Source: Flavobacteriaceae bacterium (GTDB lineage Bacteria > Bacteroidota > Bacteroidia > Flavobacteriales > Flavobacteriaceae). Taken from it: a DNA stretch of 42,552 nt. Below are positions 9,224 to 16,341 of this stretch, in pieces; the first letter of the stretch is position 1, and each line of letters opens with the position of its first letter. The stretch lies in assembly GCA_947464335.1 (NCBI GenBank), contig CANHWG010000019.1, positions 1 to 42,552 on the forward strand, given 5' to 3'. The notes beneath the pieces are model-generated. The model ran no database searches. It was not told where the DNA came from and was given only the letters and a program-made list of their open reading frames with translations. A program made the translations under genes and the position numbers.

Positions 9224-10542
9224 AATATATGATTGTTTTAGAAAAAATTAGAAATAAGATATTCTGGATCGTTGATTTTTTAAAAGGAAGTCCTATTAAG
9301 AAACATGTTTATAATATAAAGCATATAGTAGAGTTTCCAGAAAGTCAAGAAAACATAATAGAACAAAATAATACTTTAAATAATGTATTAAAATTTGCCT
9401 CTACTATGGTTCCCTATTATTGTAATTCTAACTCAATTAAGTTAACAGATTTTCCAGTAATTAATAAAAATATAATCAGAGACAATTTAGAAAAGTTTAT
9501 TGCAAAAGATCAAACTAAAGAAAATCTAATTCAAGTTGTAACTAGTGGATCAACGGGTACTCCTTTCAAAGTTTATCATAATCAAAACAAAAAAAATAGA
9601 AATACCGCCGATACCTTTTATTTTGGCAAGCAAGCAGGATTCTCATTGGGAGAAAAATTAGTATATTTTAAAATTTGGACTCAAGTGAACAGTAAAAGTA
9701 AGATTAAATCATTTATTCAAAATATCGATATGCAAGATGTTATGGATATCTCCGATAAAAAAATAGATTCACTAGTCGAGTCATTAAAATGCGATAAATC
9801 AAATAAAGGAATTTTAGGTTATGCATCTGCATTAGAAGCAATATGCCGTTATTTAGATTCTAATCATCATGAAATTAGAATACCAAGAATCAATTCTGTG
9901 ATTGCAATGTCTGAAGGATTAAATAGTTACACAAAAGAAGCTTGTATAAAGTATTTTTCAACCAATGTGGTTTCAAGATATTCAAATGTTGAAAACGGTA
10001 TAATAGCGCAACAAATGACAAATGACACTTCAAAAGAGTTTGTTATTAATTGGGCTAGCTATTTTATTGAAATATTAGAATTAGATAATGATAATAATGT
10101 GCCTTTAGGAAAACCAGGACGAATAGTAATTACCGATTTATATAATTATGCTATGCCAATGATTCGTTATGATACTGGAGATATTGGGATATTAAATTGG
10201 GACTTAAATAAAAAAAGAAAAGTACTTACAAATGTTGAAGGTAGAAAAATGGACATGGTCTATGATACGTCAGGCAATTTAATGTCTTCATTCACAATAA
10301 CCAATAATATGTGGTTGTATACTGAAATTAAACAATATCAGTTTATTCAAAAATCAGAAAATCAATATTTGTTCAAATTAAATTTAAATGAAAAGTTTAC
10401 TCGTGAAGAACAATTAATAACTGAATTTAAAGGATATTTTGGGCAAAATGCTGAAATTGATATAGAGTATGTAGATGAGATTCCACTACTAAATTCAGGA
10501 AAAAGAAGAAAAGTTGTTAATTTATATAAAAAGACTATTTAA
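9211..10542 (+). CDS. PaaK/CapK-like adenylate-forming enzyme
   Basis: The 443-residue protein belongs to the phenylacetate-CoA ligase/CapK branch of the ANL (acyl-adenylating) superfamily. The phosphate-binding loop VTSGSTGTPFKV starts near residue 110, and the RYDTGDIG motif near residue 318 is the family's A8-like ribose-binding segment. The C-terminal subdomain follows and ends in a GKRRK segment. Such enzymes activate a carboxylic acid with ATP, normally for thioester or amide formation. The first ATG (9211) lies inside the CapA-like gene; an ATG at 9229 just after that gene's stop is a possible alternative. The next gene starts directly after its stop. The acid activated is not predictable. 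Confidence 0.85.
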   Translation: MAKLKYMIVLEKIRNKIFWIVDFLKGSPIKKHVYNIKHIVEFPESQENIIEQNNTLNNVLKFASTMVPYYCNSNSIKLTDFPVINKNIIRDNLEKFIAKDQTKENLIQVVTSGSTGTPFKVYHNQNKKNRNTADTFYFGKQAGFSLGEKLVYFKIWTQVNSKSKIKSFIQNIDMQDVMDISDKKIDSLVESLKCDKSNKGILGYASALEAICRYLDSNHHEIRIPRINSVIAMSEGLNSYTKEACIKYFSTNVVSRYSNVENGIIAQQMTNDTSKEFVINWASYFIEILELDNDNNVPLGKPGRIVITDLYNYAMPMIRYDTGDIGILNWDLNKKRKVLTNVEGRKMDMVYDTSGNLMSSFTITNNMWLYTEIKQYQFIQKSENQYLFKLNLNEKFTREEQLITEFKGYFGQNAEIDIEYVDEIPLLNSGKRRKVVNLYKKTI

Positions 10543-11148
10543 ATGTATAATTCTTTTTTTAAACGATTTTTAGATATTTTATTTGCTATAATATTATTAA
10601 TTATTGTTTTACCAATTCTAGCCATTGTTTTTTTTATTCTTTTTTTTCAAAATAAAGGTTCTGTTTTTTTCTTTCAGGAACGTCCGGGTATACATCAAAA
10701 AGCATTCAGAATAATTAAGCTCAAAACGATGAATGATGAAAAAGATGCCGATGGTAACTTATTGCCTGATAATCAAAGAATAACAAAGGTTGGAAAGGTA
10801 ATCAGAAGATTATCAATTGATGAATTGCCTCAATTGTTTAATGTACTTAAAGGGGATATGAGTTTAATAGGGCCGAGACCTTTATTGTTTAAATATATTC
10901 CGTTGTATTCGGAAGAACAGTTACTCCGCCATAATGTTCGACCAGGAATAACAGGTTGGGCCCAAGTAAGTGGAAGAAATTCGATTAGTTGGACTAAAAA
11001 GTTTGAATTTGATGTTTATTATGTAAATCATTTATCCCTTTGGTTAGATATCAAAATTTTATGGCTGACTTTTATTAAAGTTATTAAAACCGAAGGAGTG
11101 AATCAGTCAAACGATCGACCTATGAAGCCTTTTAACGGAAATAATTAA
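10543..11148 (+). CDS. pglC: PglC-like phosphoglycosyl transferase (undecaprenyl-phosphate diNAc-bacillosamine transferase type)
   Basis: This 201-residue monotopic phosphoglycosyl transferase has one N-terminal re-entrant hydrophobic segment (residues 9-33) and the catalytic Asp-Glu in LSIDELPQLFNVLKGDMS, then IGPRPLL and RPGITGWAQVSGRN. It resembles Campylobacter PglC along its whole length, down to the FNGN-type C-terminus. PglC transfers diNAc-bacillosamine-1-phosphate to undecaprenyl phosphate. The PglD-, PglE- and PglF-like genes that would make the donor lie directly downstream, which supports this substrate. It probably starts glycan assembly at the inner membrane. WecA- or WcaJ-like specificity for another sugar phosphate is the main alternative. 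Confidence 0.9.
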   Translation: MYNSFFKRFLDILFAIILLIIVLPILAIVFFILFFQNKGSVFFFQERPGIHQKAFRIIKLKTMNDEKDADGNLLPDNQRITKVGKVIRRLSIDELPQLFNVLKGDMSLIGPRPLLFKYIPLYSEEQLLRHNVRPGITGWAQVSGRNSISWTKKFEFDVYYVNHLSLWLDIKILWLTFIKVIKTEGVNQSNDRPMKPFNGNN

Positions 11149-11154
11149 AAAGAT

Positions 11155-11787
11155 ATGACGCAAAAACTACTTATAATTGGAGCAGGAAGTGTAGGTAAAT
11201 TTATTGCTTACAATATCAATCAATTTACTCAACCATTTGAAATTATTGGTTTTTTAGATGATGATGCTTCAAAGCATGACACTATTATTGCCGATGTTCC
11301 AGTTTTGGGAGTAGTAGATAAATTACAAGAGTTTTCAGGGAAAGATATTGCAATTGTTTGGGGTATTGCTTTTCCCTCTATCAAAAAAAAAATGTTTGAT
11401 AAATATCAAAATTTATCCTTTCATTTCCCCAATTTTATTTCCAAAAATGCGTGGATTTCAGAAGCTGTAACTTTTGGAAAAGGTTGTATTATTTATCCTG
11501 GAACTACTATCAACTATGAAACAACGATAGAAGATTTTGTAGTAATTAATATGAATTGTAGTTTGGGACATAATTGCTCCATACAATCGTTTTCATCTCT
11601 GGCTCCGGCTGTAAGTTTGGCCGGAAACACCTCGATAGGATGTTCTGTTGAAATGGGAATTGGTTCATCTACCGTTCAAGGAGTTATCATTAATGATAAT
11701 GCTACAGTTGGCGGACAAGCTATGGTGGTTTCTAATATTTCTAACGCCGATATTGTAGTTGGAATTCCGGCCAAAAGTATCAAGTGA
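11155..11787 (+). CDS. pglD: PglD-like UDP-amino-sugar N-acetyltransferase
   Basis: The 210-residue protein has the PglD/NeuD architecture. It has an N-terminal Rossmann-like UDP-sugar-binding half (LLIIGAGSVGKFIAYNI, then GFLDDD) and a C-terminal left-handed beta-helix of hexapeptide repeats from about residue 95. The His in CSLGHNCSI lies where PglD has its catalytic base, and the chain ends VVGIPAKSIK as in the family. It should acetylate the 4-amino group of UDP-4-amino-4,6-dideoxy-GlcNAc to give UDP-diNAc-bacillosamine. It lies six bases after pglC and overlaps the second sugar transferase by four bases (GTGA). The context with PglE- and PglF-like genes makes this role likely. Confidence 0.9.
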   Translation: MTQKLLIIGAGSVGKFIAYNINQFTQPFEIIGFLDDDASKHDTIIADVPVLGVVDKLQEFSGKDIAIVWGIAFPSIKKKMFDKYQNLSFHFPNFISKNAWISEAVTFGKGCIIYPGTTINYETTIEDFVVINMNCSLGHNCSIQSFSSLAPAVSLAGNTSIGCSVEMGIGSSTVQGVIINDNATVGGQAMVVSNISNADIVVGIPAKSIK

Positions 11788-12341
11788 AAGCAATCGTAAA
11801 GAGGGTTTTTGATATCATTGTATCAGTTATAGCACTGATGTTTTTTTTGCCATTTATACTAATTTCTTGGTTTGTTTTGATGTTTGATACCCAATCGGAT
11901 GGATTGTTTTTTCAAAAGAGAGTAGGGCAATACGGAAAGTTGTTTACCATCTATAAATTGAAAACAATGCATCCAGAAACAGGAAATATTAGTAAAATTG
12001 GATTCTTTTTCAGAAAATACAAAATTGATGAACTTCCTCAGTTTTTAAATGTATTAAAAGGAGAAATGAGTATTGTTGGGCCACGACCCGACATTCAAGG
12101 ATACTATGATAAACTAGAAGACGAAGACCGAATAGTATTAGAGTTAAAACCAGGCATTACTAGTGAAGCTTCAATTAAATACTATGATGAAGAGGAAATT
12201 TTAGAGAAACAATCGAATCCTTTAGAATTCAATGACTCCATTATTTTTCCGGATAAAGTAAAAATGAATCTAGATTACTTTTACAATCAGAATCTCTTTT
12301 TAGATATAAAAATTATACTTAAAACCATTTTTAATCGGTAA
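11784..12341 (+). CDS. Second small phosphoglycosyl transferase
   Basis: This 185-residue monotopic phosphoglycosyl transferase starts at a GTG that overlaps the pglD stop. It has a membrane segment at about residues 8-32, the KLKTMHPETG segment, the catalytic Asp-Glu in KIDELPQFLNVLKGEMS and VGPRPDIQGYY. The second half differs from the PglC copy upstream: GITSEASIKYYDEEEILE replaces GITGWAQVSGRN, a feature of another PglC-like subgroup seen in O-antigen loci. It should also transfer a sugar-1-phosphate to undecaprenyl phosphate, perhaps another donor or for another glycan. Two such enzymes within 2 kb are unusual. Confidence 0.88.
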   Translation: MKAIVKRVFDIIVSVIALMFFLPFILISWFVLMFDTQSDGLFFQKRVGQYGKLFTIYKLKTMHPETGNISKIGFFFRKYKIDELPQFLNVLKGEMSIVGPRPDIQGYYDKLEDEDRIVLELKPGITSEASIKYYDEEEILEKQSNPLEFNDSIIFPDKVKMNLDYFYNQNLFLDIKIILKTIFNR

Positions 12342-12345
12342 TACC

Positions 12346-13491
12346 ATGAATAATACAAAAATTTGGCTGTCTTCTCCACATATGGGAGGAAATGAACAAC
12401 ATTATATTAAAGATGCTTTTGACGCCAATTGGGTAGCGCCTTTAGGACCAAATGTTACAGGATTTGAAAAAGATTTAGAGCAATTTTTAAGTGAGGATGT
12501 TTATGTTGCAGCATTAAGTTCAGGAACAGCAGCTATTCATTTAGGATTAATTTTGCTTGGTGTTGAAGCAGGTGATGAGGTACTTTGTCAAAGCTTTACT
12601 TTTTCGGCTTCGGCTAATCCAATTGTATATCTTGGTGCAATTCCTGTTTTTATAGATAGCGAAAAGGAAACTTGGAATATGTGTCCAAAAGCACTTGAGG
12701 AAGCCATTATTGACAGAATTAAAAAAGGGAAGAAGCCAAAAGTAATACTACCAGTACATTTATACGGTATGCCCTATAAAGTAAATGAAATTAGAGCTAT
12801 TGCTGATACCTACGGAATTCCAATTCTAGAAGACAGCGCAGAAGCTTTGGGGAGTCATTATAAAGGAAGAAAATGCGGTACGTTTGGAGATATTGCAGCA
12901 TTGTCATTTAATGGTAACAAAATCATTACAACCTCAGGAGGTGGTGCCTTAGTATCACACTCAAAGAACATCAAAGATAAAGCGATTTTTATGGCTACTC
13001 AGGCCAGAGATAATGCTCCACATTACCAACATTCTGAAATTGGCTACAATTATCGATTGAGTAATATTTGTGCCGGAATAGGAAGAGGACAAATGGAAGT
13101 TTTAGAAAAACATGTCAATCTTAGAAGAGAAATGCATGATTTATATGTTGATTTTTTTAAAGATTGTAATGAAGTTACAGTTTTCATAGAACCAAATTCT
13201 GACTACTTTTCTAATCATTGGCTTAGTTGTATTGTTATAGATTCTAGTGTTTTAGGTAAGTCAAGCGCAGATTTAAGAATAGCATTAGAAAGAGAGAATA
13301 TTGAGTCAAGACCCTTGTGGAAACCTATGCATTTGCAACCGATATTTGAAAATTATCCTTATTATGGAGAGAACGTTTCTGAAAAACTATTTGAAAATGG
13401 ACTTTGTTTACCTTCAGGTTCTAACTTAACGGAATTAGATAAAAATAGAATTATTAAAGTGATGAAAGATTTTTTTAATATAAATTTGTAA
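12346..13491 (+). CDS. pglE: PglE/LegC-like UDP-4-keto-sugar aminotransferase (DegT/DnrJ/EryC1/StrS)
   Basis: This 381-residue fold-type I PLP enzyme starts with LSSPHMGGNEQHYIKDAF and VAPLGPNV, as Campylobacter PglE does. It has SSGTAAIHL, EDSAEALGSHYKG and the PLP-binding Lys192 in SFNGNKIITTSGGG. The later TQARDN ... GYNYRLSN and ESRPLWKPMH also match PglE. It should transfer an amino group from glutamate to UDP-2-acetamido-4-keto-6-deoxyglucose, between the PglF and PglD steps. It lies four bases after the second sugar transferase. LegC of the legionaminic pathway does the same chemistry, so the product could feed either path. Confidence 0.93.
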   Translation: MNNTKIWLSSPHMGGNEQHYIKDAFDANWVAPLGPNVTGFEKDLEQFLSEDVYVAALSSGTAAIHLGLILLGVEAGDEVLCQSFTFSASANPIVYLGAIPVFIDSEKETWNMCPKALEEAIIDRIKKGKKPKVILPVHLYGMPYKVNEIRAIADTYGIPILEDSAEALGSHYKGRKCGTFGDIAALSFNGNKIITTSGGGALVSHSKNIKDKAIFMATQARDNAPHYQHSEIGYNYRLSNICAGIGRGQMEVLEKHVNLRREMHDLYVDFFKDCNEVTVFIEPNSDYFSNHWLSCIVIDSSVLGKSSADLRIALERENIESRPLWKPMHLQPIFENYPYYGENVSEKLFENGLCLPSGSNLTELDKNRIIKVMKDFFNINL

Positions 13492-13507
13492 AAATTAGAA
13501 ATTCAAA

Positions 13508-15457
13508 ATGCGAACTGATATTAATAATTTATTGAAAAGAATTATTTTTACCAAAAGATTTCAAAATATAGGTTATTTACCCAGGTGGATAATCTTTGCT
13601 ATTGATGTTTTTATAGTCACAATAGCTTGTATTGTCACTCAGATTATGATTCAAAGTTTGAATGTAAATCTTTACCCAACTTTGAACACATATTTGCAAT
13701 ATGCTTTTGTGATTTTTACCAATGCTTTGTCATTTGTTTTTTTTAGAACCTACAGTGGCATTATAAGGCATTCCACTTTTATTGACGGAGTTAAACTTTT
13801 AGTAAGTACTACAGTTTCCTATTTTTTATTAATGGTATTCAATTATATCTTTTTATTCGTTCAGAATGAAAGGTTATTCATTATAACTGTATTATTTATT
13901 ACATATGTAATTTCATTTTTATTACTTTTTCTTTTTAGAATTTTAGTGAAGAATGTATTTGAAACTTATCTCAATGTTACAGATACTAGACAATTAATTA
14001 ATGTAGTAATTTATGGTGCAGATGCTAATGCTATATCTGTAGCAAATGCATTAAAAACAGAAAAGCCTGGGCGATTTAATGTTGTGGCCTTTGTTAATAA
14101 ATTTCAACAAGACAAAACAAATAAGAGTATTTTGAATCTACCTATAATAAATCATAGGAAAGGAATTCATATCATTTTAAAATCGGTTAAAGCAGAAGCC
14201 TTAATAATTACGGAGAAAAGTTTAACAAAAGAAGAAACTAGAATATTAGTAGAAGAATGTTTAGAATATAATTTCAAAGTTTATACTGTTCCTTTGATTA
14301 CCGATTGGGAAGATCAGAATCAAATATCTAATCAACTAAAGAATTTTGCTATTGAAGATCTTTTGGAGCGAAAACCAATAGTTTTAGATAAAGAAAAAAT
14401 TTCAAATCAAATTAAAGGGAAAAGGGTTTTAATTACTGGTGGTGCAGGATCAATAGGTAGTGAAATTGTTAGACAATTAATTAGTTTTAGCCCTTATAAA
14501 ATTATTATTTTAGATCAAGCAGAATCGCCACTTCACAGTTTAAAACTTGAAATTACAGAACAAATAAAAGATATAAAAATCAGAAGTGTTTTGGCTGATA
14601 TAAAAGATTATAATTCTCTTGAATTAGTTTTTCAAAAATACAAACCAGATTTTGTCTATCATGCCGCTGCCTACAAGCATGTTCCTTTAATGGAAGAAAA
14701 TCCCATACAAGCCATTTTAACTAATGTGGTGGGAACTAAAAACCTGGCTGATTTATCTTTAAAATATTTAGTTGAAAAGTTTGTAATGGTTTCTACAGAT
14801 AAAGCTGTGAATCCGAGTAGTGTGATGGGTGCAAGTAAAAGAATTGCCGAAAAGTATGTGCAAAGCTTAAATTATTATCTTGTAAATTCAAATAAAAACA
14901 ATACAACAAAATTTATCACGACAAGATTTGGTAACGTATTAGGATCAAATGGTTCTATAGTGCCTTTATTTACAAAGCAAATACAAGAAGGTGGACCTTT
15001 GACAATAACACATCCTGAAATTATACGTTATTTTATGACCATACCAGAAGCATGCCAGCTTGTACTTGAAGCTGGAGCTATGGGTAAAGGTGGTGAAATT
15101 TATATTTTTGATATGGGTGAACCCGTTAAGATTATTGATTTAGCAAAAAAAATGATTCGATTAGCAGGTTTTATTCCGGATAAAGAAATCGAAATTAAAA
15201 TTATTGGTTTGAGACCTGGTGAAAAATTATATGAGGAATTATTAAATGATTCATCCAAAACATTACCAACTCATAATTCTAAAATTATGATTGCTCAAGA
15301 GGCATCGGATGATTTTGAGGAAGTTAAAGACTCAGTTATAGCATTGATAAACTTAACGAAAAAGAATTCAGATTTAGATGTTGTTGCACAGATGAAGAAA
15401 ATAGTACCTGATTATAAAAGCCTAAATTCTGAATATCAAACTTTGGATGTTAATTGA
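13508..15457 (+). CDS. pglF: PglF/WbpM-like UDP-GlcNAc 4,6-dehydratase, membrane-bound
   Basis: The 649-residue protein has four N-terminal membrane helices (about residues 18-150), a first nucleotide-binding-like domain, and a catalytic SDR domain starting at VLITGGAGSIGSE (about residues 308-320). The active site reads SVMGASKR near residue 440. Met in place of the usual Tyr is the signature of the PglF/WbpM/CapD inverting or retaining dehydratases. Length and layout match WbpM and PglF. It should convert UDP-GlcNAc to UDP-2-acetamido-4-keto-2,6-dideoxyhexose. As last gene of the region 1 run it completes the PglF-PglE-PglD path to UDP-diNAc-bacillosamine. QuiNAc or FucNAc synthesis would also use it but would need a reductase not seen here. 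Confidence 0.92.
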   Translation: MRTDINNLLKRIIFTKRFQNIGYLPRWIIFAIDVFIVTIACIVTQIMIQSLNVNLYPTLNTYLQYAFVIFTNALSFVFFRTYSGIIRHSTFIDGVKLLVSTTVSYFLLMVFNYIFLFVQNERLFIITVLFITYVISFLLLFLFRILVKNVFETYLNVTDTRQLINVVIYGADANAISVANALKTEKPGRFNVVAFVNKFQQDKTNKSILNLPIINHRKGIHIILKSVKAEALIITEKSLTKEETRILVEECLEYNFKVYTVPLITDWEDQNQISNQLKNFAIEDLLERKPIVLDKEKISNQIKGKRVLITGGAGSIGSEIVRQLISFSPYKIIILDQAESPLHSLKLEITEQIKDIKIRSVLADIKDYNSLELVFQKYKPDFVYHAAAYKHVPLMEENPIQAILTNVVGTKNLADLSLKYLVEKFVMVSTDKAVNPSSVMGASKRIAEKYVQSLNYYLVNSNKNNTTKFITTRFGNVLGSNGSIVPLFTKQIQEGGPLTITHPEIIRYFMTIPEACQLVLEAGAMGKGGEIYIFDMGEPVKIIDLAKKMIRLAGFIPDKEIEIKIIGLRPGEKLYEELLNDSSKTLPTHNSKIMIAQEASDDFEEVKDSVIALINLTKKNSDLDVVAQMKKIVPDYKSLNSEYQTLDVN

Positions 15458-15520
15458 TATAAATTAGCATTAATTCACAAATAATAATTCTATTATTCTA
15501 ATAATTACAAAATCATAATG

Positions 15521-15528
15521 TAAATTTG
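15521..15528 (+). promoter_or_regulatory. Candidate Bacteroidota -7 box upstream of the wza-wzc operon
   Basis: TAAATTTG fits the Bacteroidota TAnnTTTG -7 consensus and lies 45 bases before the wza ATG, in a 116-base gap after pglF. No good TTTG-type -33 box stands 19-21 bases upstream, so the site is plausible rather than certain. It would start a separate export-module transcript. Confidence 0.4.
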
Positions 15529-15573
15529 CCATTCATTTTAAAAATCAACTTTATATTTTAAACAATTTATAAT

Positions 15574-16335
15574 ATGTATAAAAAAATATTTTTTTATCTA
15601 ATAGTTCTGTTTTTTATTGCTTCTTGTTCTAACAAAAAAGATTTATTGTATTATCAAGACATTCAAACTAATTCTCAAAGTTCTATTAATTATGTCGCTA
15701 ATGAAATACAGGTAAATGATATTTTATACATAAAAGTTGATGCTTTGATTCAAGATTCAGCTAAACCTTTTAATTTGGAAATTAATAACACAGCAGCAGC
15801 CAGTTTACAAAACTACAGGGTGCAGGGTTATCTTGTAGCTTTAGACGGAACGATAGTTTTTCCAATTCTAGGTACAATAAAAGTTGTAGGAAAAACAACA
15901 AATCAATTGCAAATTATACTAAAAGATTTATTAAAAGAAAAAGGATATATAAAAGACGCCAATGTAAACGTTAGGGTAATTAATGGTAAAGTTACTATAC
16001 TTGGTGAAGTAAAAAATCCTGGCACTTACAGTTTTGACGAACAAAATATTTCCCTTAATCAAGCTATAGGTTATGCAGGAGATTTAACAATTTTCGGTAA
16101 ACGGAATGACATTTTATTAATTAGAGAAAATAATGGCACTAGGAATTATATCAAAATAGATTTAACAAAGTCGGATTGGTTTAATAGTCCTTACTATTAT
16201 GTAAAGCAAAACGACATAATAGTTGTAAATCCAAATGGTGCTAAAGTAATGTCTTCGGGTTATTTAAGTAATGTTGGAAGTATTATTGGAATTTTATCTT
16301 TGATTACCACAATTTTAATATTAACAAGAACCTAA
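15574..16335 (+). CDS. wza: Polysaccharide export outer-membrane lipoprotein (Wza/OPX family)
   Basis: This 253-residue protein has a lipoprotein signal peptide, with positive residues, the hydrophobic core IFFYLIVLFFIAS and the lipidated Cys18 (IASC). CSNKKDLLYYQDIQ follows, a usual start for Bacteroidota OPX proteins. The middle contains the poly_export region (NDILYIKVDA, VALDGTIVFPILGTIKVVG) and one SLBB-like region (VTILGEVKNPGTYSF). A C-terminal hydrophobic segment (IIGILSLITTILIL) could span a membrane. The protein is shorter than E. coli Wza (379 residues), in line with the short OPX forms of this phylum. It forms the outer-membrane exit with the Wzc-like protein, whose gene starts six bases later. 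Confidence 0.92.
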   Translation: MYKKIFFYLIVLFFIASCSNKKDLLYYQDIQTNSQSSINYVANEIQVNDILYIKVDALIQDSAKPFNLEINNTAAASLQNYRVQGYLVALDGTIVFPILGTIKVVGKTTNQLQIILKDLLKEKGYIKDANVNVRVINGKVTILGEVKNPGTYSFDEQNISLNQAIGYAGDLTIFGKRNDILLIRENNGTRNYIKIDLTKSDWFNSPYYYVKQNDIIVVNPNGAKVMSSGYLSNVGSIIGILSLITTILILTRT

Positions 16336-16341
16336 TTTTTG

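Noticed and set aside
15483..15497. AATAAT-TCT-ATTATT inverted repeat after pglF as a terminator
   Set aside because: The stem is all A-T with no T tract after it; such repeats are expected by chance in this A+T-rich gap.
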